64,000 nt of DNA from Bacteroidota bacterium. Its GTDB lineage: Bacteria; Bacteroidota; Bacteroidia; AKYH767-A; 2013-40CM-41-45. The translations under genes and the position numbers were made by a program. The DNA is taken from assembly GCA_016720935.1 (NCBI GenBank), contig JADKJP010000004.1:124001-188000 (forward strand), given 5' to 3'. Below are positions 36,663 through 49,600 of the stretch, piece by piece (position 1 is the first letter of the stretch; the number at the start of each line of letters is the position of its first letter). The notes below the pieces were generated by a model. It worked only from the letters and a program-made list of their open reading frames with translations. It was not told the origin of the DNA and did not search any database.

Positions 36663-39600
36663 TTATTGCAAGAGTAATGGATATTTGTTAATTCCGGATT
36701 CAGGACTTTCCAAAATCACCATATACAAACCTGCTGACAGATCTTCAACATCAATTTGCTGTACGTTAATTCCGGACGAAGCGTTAATAATCATTGATTT
36801 GATAATTCTTCCTGTCTGATCCATAACTTTCATATTCACATCCTGTGCGCTGGAAGCATTGAAACTAACATTGAATAAACCATGCGCCGGATTCGGATAA
36901 ACTTTCGTTTCCATTGTATTTGAAGTAGTCACAGTTTGTGCAAGACGGCAGGACATCACTACAGGTAAAGTTCTTGTACCAGAGTTTCCACATCCATTGG
37001 TAGCTTTCACACCGATGCTACCTGCATTTGCACCCCACAGAATTACTGCAGTAGTACTAATTGTTGGTGTTCCTGTAAGAACTGTGGCTCCAACCGGCAC
37101 AAATACCTGATAGAAAGAAGCACCAGGAACAGACGGCCAGCTGTATACTTCTGTTGAACCTGCACAAACATCTGTTGAACCACTGATGGTTCCGGGTGTA
37201 CCCGGGTTACCGAAGAGGTTTACACAACGACTGTAACCGTTACCACAACTATTCACTCCGCTAACGCACAATTGTCCGGAAACGAAATTTGAAGGGAATT
37301 GCAAGGTGATGGTGTTGGACGTAGGCGGACTCAAAGAGATTACACCGGAAGGGAGGCTCCAGGAATAACCTAAAGTCGCACCAGCCAATGAAGGAATGCT
37401 GTATTGATAAGTTTGTCCGCATACACCGGTTGTAGGATCACCGGTAATATTTCCAGGAGTTGGCAATTTGCTTGTGCCAATTGTTTTACAACGTTGAGCA
37501 CTATTACCGAGCGGTGAACCGCAAGAGCTAACAGCAACAACACATACACTACCGGATGTGAACGCGGAAGTAGCATTTACAGTTGCACTTGTTCCTGATC
37601 CAACGATGGAAAGACCTGCACCGGAAACGGTCCAAATGTAAGAAGCCGCTCCAACGACAGGGGAAATATTATAGACAGAAGATGTACCCGGGCAAATGGT
37701 AGTAGAGCCACTGATTGCTCCCGGTAAAGCAGGCGCTGCTGTGATACTCATGCATCTGCTGCTTCCTGCATAACCACAGGATGTTTTTGCATACACACAG
37801 AGTTGACCTGAAGAGAATCCGCCACCAAATGTAACATTGACGTTTGGAACCGTTGTAGTAACCGTTGAGCCTGCACCATTGATGGACGCGCTACCGGTAA
37901 TAGTCCAAACATATTGCGCGGCACCGTCTACCGGGTTCACACTATATCCTAATGTTGTAGATGGACAGCCGATCGTTGATCCAAGAATTACAGATGGAGA
38001 AGAAATTGTTGCACGAATCCAGTGACATTTTGTATTGGCGCTGGTACCGCAAGGATTCGCCCCTGCTACACATATATTCCAACCTGATATTCCTGTTGCA
38101 GGAAGTGCTGTAAAACTAAGTGTGACAGTTGTTGAGACAGAGCTGACAGTTCCGGACTGCCCATTGATAAGTACACCTGCCGGAGCTATCCAACTATAAG
38201 AAGTGGCACCAGGTACAGTGGCACAGGTAATGGTTGCGGTTCCACCAACACACCCGCTTGCAGGCGCGTTAAGAATCGCAATTGGAGAAGGCAAAGTATT
38301 TATTCCCGTAACAGTTGCAGATACACATGCTGAATTTCCGCAGAGACCCTCTGCTCTCACAAAGTATGTATGTATTCCAAGAGTTGCGATAGTTACTGAA
38401 ATGGAAGTGCCATTTCCGATTGGTGAACCGGCCGCACATCCTCCTTCATACCAAACCCAGTCAGCAGCAGTTCCAAGTGCTCCACCTACGACAGTAAGCG
38501 TAACCTGAGAGCCAAGGCATTGAATAGATGCGGAAGTATTGATTGAAGAGGCTGCAGAGGACACAATACCTGTTGTAACAATTGTTGCTGAAGCTGTTGT
38601 TGAACATCCATTCGCATCGGTTACAGTATAGGAATAAGTACCTGCGGTTAATCCGTTAACAACTCCGGTTCCTGTATAAGGACCTGTACCGCCAGTGGCA
38701 GTTACATCGATACTTCCATCAGAAGAACCGATACAAGTTTCATTGGTCAATACAGAAGCTGAGGCAACAAGAACTGCAGGCTCTGTAATTGTTACAGAAC
38801 AAGAAGCGGTACATCCATTAGCATCTGTTACAGTATAGGAATAAGTACCGGCTGAAAGTCCAGTGAAGGTTCCCTCACCGCTGTATGGAGTAACACCACC
38901 GGATGCACTTACAGAAGCAGATCCGTCTGTACCACCATTACAGGAAACATTTGTAAGGACAGTGCAGGTTGCTACCAAAGCAGCAGGTTGAGAAATAGTT
39001 ACTGTACAGGAAGCCGAGCAACCATTCGCATCAGTAACGGTGAATGTATAGGTATCCGCGGAAAGACCGAGCATGACTCCAACCCCGCTATAAGGGCCAA
39101 CTCCGCCTGACGCACTTACCGAAGCTGATCCATCACTACCACCATGGCAGGAAACATCTGAAACAAGTGAGCAAGTTGCTACAAGGGCTGTTGGTTCTGA
39201 AACGATAACAGTACAGCTGGTTGAGCATCCGTTCGCATCAGTTACTGTTAATGTATGTGTACCCGCACTGAGACCGGAAATTAACCCGGCACCTGTATAA
39301 GGCGCAGTTCCTCCTGTAACATTCACGTCAGCAGAACCATCTGAACCACCGTTACAGGAAACATCAGAAACCAATGTACATGTTGCCTGAAGTACTGCAG
39401 GTTCAGTGATGGTAACTGAACAAGATGCAGTGCATCCGTTTGCATCAGTGATATTATATGAATATGTACCCGCAGCAAGTCCGGTGAATGTTCCGGTGCC
39501 TGAGTACGGCGAAGTACCGCCAATTGCAGAAACTACAGCCGACCCGTCACTTCCTCCATTGCAGGATACATTTGATACAACAGAACAATTCGCCACAAGT

Positions 39601-42600
39601 ACAGCAGGTTCTGAAATAGTAACGGAACAGGATGCTGTGCATCCATTGGCATCAGAAATATTATAAGTATAGGTACCAGCAGCAAGTCCTGTAAATGTTC
39701 CTTCTCCGGTATAAGGAGCGCTACCACCGGACGCTGTTACGCTTGCTGAACCATCAGACAATCCATTGCAGGAAACAGTTGAAACAACAGAACATGTCGC
39801 GACAAGTGCGGAAGGTTCAAGAATTGTAACTGACCCACTCGCTGTGCATCCCAGTCCATCAGTAACAGTAACAGAATAAGTTCCTGCGGCTAGACCTGTG
39901 GCAGTCGCTGTTGTTTGTCCATCAGACCAGGCGTAGGATACATATGAACCATCACCACCTGAAGGAGTTACCGTTGCAGTTCCAAGGGTTGCGCCATTAC
40001 ATACATTATCCGTTTGACTCATTGTCAACACAAGATCCGGGTTGATTGACACAACTGATTCGAAGGATGTAGAACATCCATTTGCCAAAGAAGCTGAAAC
40101 TGTATAAGTTGTATTTGTAATCGGAGAAGCATTCACTGAAGAACCTGTTGAGGTATTCAGTCCGGTTGCAGGAGACCAAGCGTAAGAAACCGGCTGAGTC
40201 ACATTGAAGCGAACGCTGTTTCGGGAAGAATAGGAGTAGTTCATTGTTCCGGAAAACCCATCAACAGCAGTAGCAGTGACGTTATCAGCACGATAGAAGT
40301 TGGTAGCCGTATATCCAATACCTGTATTAAAAGATGCAGTGTTCGTCGTTAAGCTTCCAGTATTATTATTGCTAAAATTAAATTCAAGCAGCAGGGCACT
40401 GGTACCGTCCCAAGTAATAGGAGAACTGAAGGTAATAGTATTCAGGCCTACAGAAGGTGTGACCGACTGAGGGCCAAAAATTGTTTGCCATCCTGTTGTG
40501 ACAGGTGTTGTAGACAAGGCTATTATTGAACTTGACAATTGGTATTTCACCCTATAGTTCAACAATGCATAAGATGTATTCGCAGAAGGAAGATTGATAG
40601 TGATCGAATTAATTTTAGATCCATTCACCAGTCCCAGAGCAGTTAATTCAGATGCTCTCCACATCGTTTGCTCCTTGCTTCCGCCATAATAATTCTGCAT
40701 TGGATTAGGTCCAAGTGAAGAGCCCGTGGTCAATCCGTTAGTTGTTGAAGTTCCTGTACCGGAGGTGAAGTTCATGGTTACACTTCCACCTGCAGCGGTA
40801 AGATTCGTGGTTCCTCCCGGGCAAATAGTAATAGCCGCCGGAGAAGCTGTAACTGCACCAGGAGTTACAAGTACGGTTGCAGTAGCCGTAATTGTGCTTC
40901 CGGTACATCCTGCACCGGAAGTTGGAGTTACAGTGTACACTGCAGTTCCGGTTGGAATGTTGACCGCTGTTGAAAGACTTTGAGCAATTGCTGTTCCTGA
41001 TCCTGAACTTGCACCTGTAACATTCGTTTGAGTGACGGTCCATGTAAAATTCGTTCCGGATACTGCACTTGACAGAGCAAAACCTGTTGTGCCGCCACTG
41101 CAGATCGATTCAGATGAAGGTGCTACAACCGCTACAGGAACCGGGTTTACGGTAATGTCGGCAGTGAATGTATTTCCTGAACATCCATTTGCAGTAGGTG
41201 TTACCGTATATGTTGCAGTACCCTGAACAGGTGCACTTGTTGAAAGTGTTTGATTGATAGAAGAGCCACAAGATGACACACAATTACTTCCTCCTGTCAG
41301 ACCACTCAATGAAACAGTCCAGTTGTAGGATGTACCACTAACCGTACTGCTCAGAGCAATTGCAGGTCCCGTTGCTGAGCAAATTGTCTTTACCGAAGGT
41401 GTCGCGGTTCCAACAGGAATCGGATTTACGGTCATTGTTGCCGTGAAATTATTTCCTGTACAAGAAGCAGTTGCCGGTGTGATTGTATAGGCCACAGTTC
41501 CGGGAGTATTACCGGTGGAACTGATCGCATCGGCAATATTTGTTCCACAAGAGGATGGGCAGGCAATCCCTCCTGTTGCATTTGTATTTGCAACTGTCCA
41601 TGTAAATGATGTTCCTGATAAAGTACTATTCAGGTTTATATTCGTTGTCCCTGATGCACAAAATGATTGTGTTGATGGAGAAGCAGAACCAACGGGTTTA
41701 GGATTTACAGTTACAGATACAGTTAGTGTATTTCCTGCGCAGCTGTTTGCTGTTGGGGTTACTGTATATGTAGCTGTACCAGCAACAATTCCGCTTGCGG
41801 TTAATGTCTGGTTAATGGTTGATCCACAAGAAGAACTACAATTGCTTGCTCCCGTAACTCCACTTTGTGAAACAGTCCATGCATAGCTTGTTCCTGAAAC
41901 AGTACTGCTAAGACTAACACCTGGTCCACTTGCACTACAAATTTCAGGTGCAGTATTGCTTGCTGAAACCACAGGTTTCGGACGCACTGTGATTGTTGCG
42001 GTGAATGTTGCACCTGTACAGGATGCTGTTGTTGGAGTAACAGTATATGTAGCTGTTCCGCTGCTTGTGCCGTTCACATTTGCCAGAGCCTCAGCAATAC
42101 TTGTTCCACATGGTCCAGCACAATCAGCGGCTCCGCTGACATTCGATTGCACAACTGTCCAGGTGAAAGAAGTACCAGCGACGGTACTGTTCAAATTGAC
42201 TGCAGTTGTTCCGCTTCCGCAAAGTGTTTGGGTAGAAGGAGAAGCAGATCCAACAGGAGTGGAATTAACAGTGAGTGAAGAAGCACTGGTACCAGTTCCA
42301 CCGGGGCCTGTCACAGCAACGGTACCGGATGTTGATGCGTTCGCAACAGTACATGTAATCGTCGTCGAATTGACAACTGTAACACTTGTTGCAGCAGTAC
42401 CATTGATGCTAACCCCTGTTGCACCTGTAAAACCTGTTCCAGTAACAGTTAACTGAGCACCGGTACAGATTGGAGACGGGCTGAAGCTTGTAACATCAGG
42501 AACATTGTAAACACACAATGAACCATTAAGAGTACCGAGACCATTACTGTTTCGTGCTATACGTACACGATAGGTTGTACCGATTGTAGTGGTTAAGGCA

Positions 42601-42980
42601 GAAATTGTTTCATCTCCAGAAGATCCGTTGGCATTAGCACATCCGACCAATGTCAAAGATCCACAAGCGCCTGTATAAACAGCAAGCAACGGATCCCGGT
42701 TTGAGTTGTTATTAAAATAGATCGTTGTTTTGATACTCGTTGCAACAAAATAATACCAGCCATCCCTGGAAAGACCGGAAAGACATCCGGAGGCACTTGG
42801 ATCATTTACCGTTGCATCGTTAACATCCTGGTTGGATGTACAGTTACCAACAGTGATTTGTTGTGCACCGGAACAGTTGGTGGAGATTGTTTGCGCTGAC
42901 AGTCGATTCTGACTGATAACGAATAAAACTACGATGGGCAACCAACGTAATCGTGTAATTTGTAGAATGTGGGGGTACAT
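36663..42980 (-). CDS. T9SS-secreted adhesin with PKD/Ig-like domains and about seven SprB-like repeats
   Basis: ATG 42980 is preferred; the frame can also start at TTG 42989. Length is about 2105 aa. Signal peptide to about residue 30 (VVLFVISQNRLSAQ). Residues about 35-160 hold a sandwich domain with DGWYYFVATS (PPC-like). An IPT/TIG-like domain follows (SFSPSPICTGAQLTVTGTGF), then five PKD-like repeats of about 90 aa with SPSTQTLCGSGTT and TYTVTPT. A domain with YYGGSKEQTMWRASELTAL comes next, then about seven SprB-like repeats (residues about 990-1470), then six Ig/PKD-like domains. The end is a T9SS sorting domain (KVYPNPAHGLFNVSF, GRIIKSMIINASSG, LSAGLYMVILES). It is paralogous to the next gene upstream and shares its domain order. 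It should be cell-surface anchored; SprB in Flavobacterium is a motility adhesin, but the role here is unknown. Confidence 0.9.
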   Translation of the reverse strand: MYPHILQITRLRWLPIVVLFVISQNRLSAQTISTNCSGAQQITVGNCTSNQDVNDATVNDPSASGCLSGLSRDGWYYFVATSIKTTIYFNNNSNRDPLLAVYTGACGSLTLVGCANANGSSGDETISALTTTIGTTYRVRIARNSNGLGTLNGSLCVYNVPDVTSFSPSPICTGAQLTVTGTGFTGATGVSINGTAATSVTVVNSTTITCTVANASTSGTVAVTGPGGTGTSASSLTVNSTPVGSASPSTQTLCGSGTTAVNLNSTVAGTSFTWTVVQSNVSGAADCAGPCGTSIAEALANVNGTSSGTATYTVTPTTASCTGATFTATITVRPKPVVSASNTAPEICSASGPGVSLSSTVSGTSYAWTVSQSGVTGASNCSSSCGSTINQTLTASGIVAGTATYTVTPTANSCAGNTLTVSVTVNPKPVGSASPSTQSFCASGTTNINLNSTLSGTSFTWTVANTNATGGIACPSSCGTNIADAISSTGNTPGTVAYTITPATASCTGNNFTATMTVNPIPVGTATPSVKTICSATGPAIALSSTVSGTSYNWTVSLSGLTGGSNCVSSCGSSINQTLSTSAPVQGTATYTVTPTANGCSGNTFTADITVNPVPVAVVAPSSESICSGGTTGFALSSAVSGTNFTWTVTQTNVTGASSGSGTAIAQSLSTAVNIPTGTAVYTVTPTSGAGCTGSTITATATVLVTPGAVTASPAAITICPGGTTNLTAAGGSVTMNFTSGTGTSTTNGLTTGSSLGPNPMQNYYGGSKEQTMWRASELTALGLVNGSKINSITINLPSANTSYALLNYRVKYQLSSSIIALSTTPVTTGWQTIFGPQSVTPSVGLNTITFSSPITWDGTSALLLEFNFSNNNTGSLTTNTASFNTGIGYTATNFYRADNVTATAVDGFSGTMNYSYSSRNSVRFNVTQPVSYAWSPATGLNTSTGSSVNASPITNTTYTVSASLANGCSTSFESVVSINPDLVLTMSQTDNVCNGATLGTATVTPSGGDGSYVSYAWSDGQTTATATGLAAGTYSVTVTDGLGCTASGSVTILEPSALVATCSVVSTVSCNGLSDGSASVTASGGSAPYTGEGTFTGLAAGTYTYNISDANGCTASCSVTISEPAVLVANCSVVSNVSCNGGSDGSAVVSAIGGTSPYSGTGTFTGLAAGTYSYNITDANGCTASCSVTITEPAVLQATCTLVSDVSCNGGSDGSADVNVTGGTAPYTGAGLISGLSAGTHTLTVTDANGCSTSCTVIVSEPTALVATCSLVSDVSCHGGSDGSASVSASGGVGPYSGVGVMLGLSADTYTFTVTDANGCSASCTVTISQPAALVATCTVLTNVSCNGGTDGSASVSASGGVTPYSGEGTFTGLSAGTYSYTVTDANGCTASCSVTITEPAVLVASASVLTNETCIGSSDGSIDVTATGGTGPYTGTGVVNGLTAGTYSYTVTDANGCSTTASATIVTTGIVSSAASSINTSASIQCLGSQVTLTVVGGALGTAADWVWYEGGCAAGSPIGNGTSISVTIATLGIHTYFVRAEGLCGNSACVSATVTGINTLPSPIAILNAPASGCVGGTATITCATVPGATSYSWIAPAGVLINGQSGTVSSVSTTVTLSFTALPATGISGWNICVAGANPCGTSANTKCHWIRATISSPSVILGSTIGCPSTTLGYSVNPVDGAAQYVWTITGSASINGAGSTVTTTVPNVNVTFGGGFSSGQLCVYAKTSCGYAGSSRCMSITAAPALPGAISGSTTICPGTSSVYNISPVVGAASYIWTVSGAGLSIVGSGTSATVNATSAFTSGSVCVVAVSSCGSPLGNSAQRCKTIGTSKLPTPGNITGDPTTGVCGQTYQYSIPSLAGATLGYSWSLPSGVISLSPPTSNTITLQFPSNFVSGQLCVSGVNSCGNGYSRCVNLFGNPGTPGTISGSTDVCAGSTEVYSWPSVPGASFYQVFVPVGATVLTGTPTISTTAVILWGANAGSIGVKATNGCGNSGTRTLPVVMSCRLAQTVTTSNTMETKVYPNPAHGLFNVSFNASSAQDVNMKVMDQTGRIIKSMIINASSGINVQQIDVEDLSAGLYMVILESPESGINKYPLLLQ
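38580..40010 (-). repeat. SprB-like repeat array in the smaller adhesin (about 7 units)
   Basis: Seven units of about 207 bp encode 69-residue repeats with the core CNGGSDGSA, SGGTxPY, GTYSYTVTDANGC, CSVTITEP and a final ATC. The units are more diverged than those in the larger paralogue, and one reads CHGGSDG in place of CNGG. Confidence 0.85.
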
Positions 42981-42989
42981 GTGTTTCAA

Positions 42990-43598
42990 GTATTTAGGGG
43001 TTTATTTTTCTTGTTGAAGGGCAAAATAGGTCTGGCGTCTACTGATTTTCAATTATTTTACACGAATTCCCATGATTTTAAGGGTAGCCGACCCATTATT
43101 GTTGGTGAACAAGCACATTAACATTTACTAAATTCACTTATTTCTTGGTCAGTTTCCTTTCCACATCGCGGATACAGCAAGCCAAATATGTTCGTGATCT
43201 GAAGGAAATCTTCTGAATTCTCAAAATACTACACTGTACAATTTCCTTTTTATAATGGACAGGAAATGAATACTATTTCCATTTTAAAAAGCAATGAAAA
43301 CACTCGAATGATTCAGGCCTCTCAGATTTCTTCATCTTTCTGCCAGAAGAATGCCTGAATTGTAACAAATATAAGCTCCTGAAACCCGCTCTACTAGCGG
43401 TTTTTGGCCAAACATCATTTTTAGTTGGTAAATAGACCCCCGGAAAGCCACATTTAACAATGGTTTCAGAGGATTGACGAATTTCGGGATTTTCATATAG
43501 CCCAAAAACCCCTGTCAATTAAGCCTTTCGGAGACATAGACTTAAAACGATCACAATAAAAAATAAAATTTTCCAGGTTCATCCAAAATCTTTTTCAT
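42990..43598. other. Intergenic region upstream of the smaller adhesin
   Basis: About 600 bp between the two adhesin genes, not counting the terminator at 43599. It is AT-rich. A minus-strand frame at 43273-43518 has no domain or protein-like composition. The smaller adhesin's promoter should lie near 43000-43100, where near-matches such as CTATTTTG occur but no exact TAnnTTTG. Confidence 0.5.
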
Positions 43599-43640
43599 AA
43601 AAAAAAACAGGGTTTGATTCTCATGATCAAACCCTGTTTT
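43599..43640 (-). terminator. Rho-independent terminator after the larger adhesin
   Basis: A perfect 12-bp stem, ACAGGGTTTGAT (43607-43618) with ATCAAACCCTGT (43626-43637), surrounds a 7-nt loop. On the minus strand it is followed by about eight T. It begins 25 bp after the adhesin stop. A T4 on the other side makes it weakly bidirectional. Confidence 0.9.
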
Positions 43641-43662
43641 AGAAAATTGTATTCCGGAAAAT

Positions 43663-46600
43663 TTATTGAAGCATCAGAGGATATTTACTTATTCCCGATT
43701 TACTTTCCAATACAACAAGATAAACTCCCGGTGCAAGATCACTTGCATCCAGTTGTTGCAAATTAACTCCTTCAACGGCATTGATCTGTTGTGTTCTTAC
43801 AATTCTTCCTGTCTGATCAACAATACGAAGATTGAAGTTTTCAGAAGTTGAAGTTGTAAAGCTGACATTAAATGAACCGTGAGCAGGATTTGGATAAATA
43901 CTGGTTTGAATACTATTCGACTCATTTATTGTTTGTGCTGTACGACATGAAATTGTTACAGGCAGTGTTCTTGTTCCTGAAACTCCGCAGCCATTAATCG
44001 CCTTCACTCCCACATTACCTGAAGTAGATCCCCATGTAATTACAGCCATAGTATTTACTGTCGGGCTACCGGTAAGAACAATACTTCCCGCGGGAACAAT
44101 TACCTGGTAGGATGTAGCACCCGGAACTGAAGGCCATGTATAAACTTCCGTAGATCCAACACACACACTGGAATTTCCTGAAATAGCAGATGGTGTTCCA
44201 GGATTTCCAAAGACATTAACACAACGTGTGAAACCGTTTCCACAAGCATTGATACCATTGGCACAAATGGTTCCTGAGACGAAGTTAGAAGGGAACTGTA
44301 AAGTTATAGAGTTGGAATTAGAAGGTCCTATAACAGTTACACCTGCAGGTATAGACCACAGATAACCACCGGTTGCACCGGAAATAGATGGTATAGAATA
44401 TTGGTATGTTTGTCCGCAAACTCCCGTTGTAGGATCACCCGTAATATTTCCCGGTGTAGCCAATTTACCTGTACCAATCGTCTTACAACGTTGAGCGCTG
44501 TTTCCAATCGGAGAACCGCAGGCACTGACTGCAACGACACAGACACTTCCGGAAGTAAATGCGCCGGTAGTTGTCACAGTTGCACTGGTTCCTGAACCGA
44601 CAACAGATACACCTGCCCCTGTCGTTGTCCACAAATAAGAAGCGGCTCCGGCAACAGGGCTGATTGAATAAGTTGAACTGCTTCCGGGGCAAATTGTTGT
44701 TGAACCGCTAATTGCTCCTGGTAATCCAGGGGCAGTAGCAATTGTGAGACAGCGGCTAGCTCCTGAATAACCACAAGATGTTTTTGCATAAACACACAAT
44801 TGACCGGTTGTGAAACCTGCCCCAAAGTTGACAGTAACATTTGGAACTGTCGTTGTTATGGTTGTTCCTGCTCCATTTAATCCGGCAGTGCCAGAAATCG
44901 TCCACACATATTGTGCGGCACCATCGACAGGAGTTACACTATAGTTTCCATTTGTAGAAGGACATCCTACTACTGAACCAACAATAGGTGATGGAGTTGA
45001 AATGGTAGCGCGAATCCAGTAGCATTTTGTATTAGGACTTGTACCACAAGCATTAATTCCTGAGACACACACATTCCATCCACTGATACCAGTTGGTGGA
45101 AGAGCTGTGAAAGTAACAGTCACAGTAGTTGACGCTGTGATTACCGGTCCTGCCACACCATTGATCAACACACCACTTGGAGCGGTCCATTGATAAGCTG
45201 TTGCTCCTGCTACAGACGAACACGTTACTGTTCCGCTTCCTCCAATACATCCGCTAACGGGAGCTGAAAGTATTGTGATAGGTGCAGGTAGAACTGTAAT
45301 TCCATCTACACTTACAGAAGCACAGATCGTTGTTCCACACAATCCTTCTGCTCTTACGAAATAACTGTGGGTTCCAAGTGTGGTAACAGGCACGGAAATA
45401 CTTGCTCCTGTTCCTATAGGAGTACCAGCACCGCACCCTCCTTCGAACCAAACCCAGTCAGCACCAGTACCCAGACTACCACCTGTAACCTGGAGTGTAA
45501 CATTACCGCCCAGACAAATTTCGGAAGCTGAAGCTGTTGCTCCGCTCGGATCAGTAGAAGGAACACAATCCGTTCCTACTGTAGTTGTGCAAGAAGTTGT
45601 ACAACCATTTGCATCAGTTACAGTGTAAGTGTAAGTACCTGCAGCAAGACCAGTATGCAAACCATCATTAGAATAAGGAGCTGTTCCGCCCGTTGCAAGA
45701 ATGCTAACACTTCCATTGTTTGCTCCTGGATAAGTTTCATTTGTTGGAGTACAAACAATACTTAATACCGTAGGTTCAGAGATTGTTACTGAACAAGAAG
45801 CTGTGCAACCGTTAGCGTCAGTGACTGTATAGTTATAAGTTCCAGCAGCAAGACCAGAGAAGGTTCCTTCTCCTGAATATGGAGCTGTTCCACCGGATGC
45901 GCTTACTGAAGCAGAACCATCAGTTCCACCGTTACAAGTTACATTTGAAACAACAGAACATGTTGCAACAAGGGCAGCAGGTTCAGAGATTGTTACTGAA
46001 CAAGAAGCTGTGCAACCATTGGCATCGGTTACTGTGTAATTATATGTTCCGGCAGAAAGTCCTGTGAAAGAACCCGTGCCTGAATATGGACCGGTACCTC
46101 CTGAAGCGCTTACTGATGCGGCTCCATCGGAACCGCCATTACAAGATACATTTGAAACAACTGTGCAAGTGGCAACCAGTGCTGCAGGTTCTGTGATTGT
46201 TACAGAACATGTAGCGGTGCAACCGTTAGCATCAGTAACAGTAATCGTATTTGTTCCTGCTACTGCTCCGGCATAACCACCGGTTCCGGTATATGGTCCG
46301 GTACCGCCGCTGGCGCTCACGTTAAAGGCACCATCAGAACCGCCATTACAAGATACATTTGAAACAACTGTGCAAGTGGCAACCAGTGCTGCAGGTTCTG
46401 TGATAGTAACTGAGCAAGAAGCAGTGCATCCATTTGCATCGGTTACTGTGTAAGAATATGTTCCGGCAGCAAGTCCTGTGAATGTTCCTTCTCCTGAATA
46501 AGGTCCAACTCCGCCGGATGCGCTTACTGAAGCTGATCCGTCTGAACCACCATTGCAGGTAACATTAGAAACAACAGAACATGTTGCAACCAGTGCAGCA

Positions 46601-49600
46601 GGCTCTGTGATAGTAACTGAACAGGAAGCTGTACAACCGTTTGCATCGGTTACTGTGTAATTATATGTTCCGGCAGAAAGACTAGTGAAAGTTCCTGTAC
46701 CGGAATAAGGTGAAGTACCACCGGATGCACTTACTGATGCGGATCCGTCGGTTCCTCCATTACAAGATACATTGGAAACAACTGAACATGTTGCAACCAA
46801 TGCAGCTGGTTCAGTGATGGTCACTGAACATGTAGACGTGCAACCGTTAGCATCAGTTACAGTAATCGTATTTGTTCCTGCTACTGCTCCGGCATAACCA
46901 CCGGTGCCGGTATATGGTCCGGTTCCGCCGCTTGCGCTTACATTGAAGGCACCATCAGAACCGCCATTACATGATACATTCGAAACAACAGTACAAGTAG
47001 CAACCAGTGCAGCAGGTTCAGAGATTGTTACTGAACATGAAGCTGTGCAACCGTTAGCGTCAGTTACTGTATATGAATATGTTCCTGCAGCAAGACCAGA
47101 GAATGTTCCTTCTCCGGAATATGGAGCTGTTCCACCAGAAGCGCTTACTGAAGCAGAACCATCGGTTCCACCGTTACATGAAACATTTGAAACAACTGAA
47201 CAAGTAGCAACAAGTGCAGCCGGTTCAGAGATTGTTACTGAACAAGAAGCTGTACAACCGTTTGCATCAGTGACTGTGTAAGTATATGTTCCGGCAGAAA
47301 GACCAGGGAATGTTCCTTCTCCTGAATATGGAGCCGTTCCACCAGAAGCGCTTACTGAAGCTGATCCGTCTGTTCCACCATTACAGGTAACATTTGAAAC
47401 AACAGAGCAAGTAGCAACAAGTGCTGCAGGTTCTGTGATAGTAACTGAGCAAGAAGCAGTGCAACCGTTTGCATCAGTGACTGTGTAATTATATGTTCCG
47501 GCAGCAAGTCCTGTGAAAGAACCGGTTCCTGAATAAGGTGCTGTTCCACCCGATGCACTTACTGAAGCAGAACCGTCGGTTCCTCCATTACAAGATACAT
47601 TTGAAACTACTGAACAAGTAGCAACCAGTGCTGCAGGTTCTGTGATTGTTACTGAACATGTAGCGGTGCAACCGTTAGCATCAGTAACAGTAATCGTATT
47701 TGTTCCTGCTACTGCTCCGGCATAACCACCTGTTCCGGTATATGGTCCGGTTCCGCCGCTTGCGCTCACGTTAAAGGCACCATCGGATCCACCATTACAA
47801 GATACATTGGAAACAACTGTGCAAGTGGCAACCAGTGCTGCAGGTTCTGTGATTGTTACAGAACATGTAGCGGTGCAACCGTTAGCATCAGTAACAGTAA
47901 TCGTATTTGTTCCTGCAACTGCTCCGGCGTAACCACCGGTGCCGGTAAATGGTCCGGTGCCTCCGCTGGCGCTCACGTTAAAGGCACCATCGGATCCACC
48001 ATTACAAGATACATTTGAAACAACTGTGCAAGTGGCAACCAGTGCTGCAGGTTCTGTGATGGTCACTGAACAAGTAGCTGTACAACCGTTTGCATCGGTA
48101 ACAGTATAAGAATATGTTCCTGCAGAAAGTCCTGTGAATGTTCCTTCGCCTGAGTACGGAGCTGATCCGCCGGATGCGCTTACTGAAGCTGATCCGTCTG
48201 AACCACCATTGCAGGTAACATTAGAAACAACAGAACATGTTGCAACCAGTGCTGCAGGTTCTGTGATTGTTACAGAACAGGAAGCTGTGCAACCGTTCGC
48301 ATCGGTAACAGTGTACGAATAGGTTCCGGCAGCAAGACCGGTAAATGTTCCTTCCCCTGTGTATGGAGTTGTTCCACCCGAAGCACTTACTGATGCTGAT
48401 CCATCTGTTCCTCCATTACAAGTAACTTGAGAAACAACTGTGCAAGTTGCTACAAGTACTGCAGGCTCAGTAATGGTCACTGAACATGTAGCGGTACAAC
48501 CATTAGCATCGGTTACTGTGTAATTATATGTTCCGGCAGAAAGACTGGTGAAAGTTCCTGTACCGGAATAAGGTGAAGTACCACCGGATGCGCTTACTGA
48601 TGCGGATCCGTCGGTCCCTCCATTACAAGATACATTTGAAACAACTGAACATGTTGCAACAAGTGCTGCAGGTTCTGTGATAGTAACTGAACATGTAGCG
48701 GTGCATCCGTTAGCATCAGTAACAGTAATCGTATTTGTTCCTGCTACTGCTCCGGCATAACCACCGGTTCCGGTATATGGTCCGGTACCTCCGCTGGCGC
48801 TCACGTTAAAGGCACCATCAGAACCGCCATTACAAGATACATTTGAAACAACAGAACATGTTGCAACAAGTGCTGCAGGTTCTGTGATTGTTACAGAACA
48901 TGTAGCTGTACATCCGTTGGCGTCAGTTACAGTAATCGTATTTGTTCCTGCAACTGCTCCGGCATAACCACCAGTTCCGGTATATGGTCCGGTACCGCCG
49001 CTGGCGCTCACGTTAAAGGCACCATCAGAACCACCATTACAAGATACATTGGAAACAACTGTACAAGTAGCAACCAGGACTGCAGGCTCAGTGATGGTCA
49101 CTGAACATGAAGCTGTGCAACCGTTTGCATCAGTGACTGTGTAGTTATAAGTTCCGGCTGCAAGACCAGAGAAGGTTCCTTCTCCTGAATATGGAGCTGT
49201 TCCACCAGAAGCGCTTACTGAAGCAGAACCGTCGGTTCCACCATTACAGGTAACATTGGAAACAACTGAACAAGTGGCAACCAGTGCAGCAGGTTCAGAA
49301 ATTGTTACTGAACATGAAGCTGTGCAACCGTTAGCATCAGTCACTGTGTAGTTATAAGTTCCTGCAGCAAGACCTGTGAAAGAACCGGTTCCTGAATATG
49401 GAGCGGTACCACCAGAAGCGCTTACTGAAGCGGAACCATCGGTTCCACCATTACAAGATACATTGGAAACAACAGAACAAGTAGCAACAAGTGCAGCAGG
49501 TTCAGAGATTGTTACTGAACATGTAGCGGTACAACCATTAGCATCAGTTACTGTGATGGTATTAGTTCCTGCTACTGCTCCTGCATAACCACCAGTTCCG

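Noticed and set aside
43273..43518. 81-codon minus-strand open frame between the adhesins
   Set aside because: No signal peptide, domain or coding-like composition; it lies in an AT-rich upstream region.
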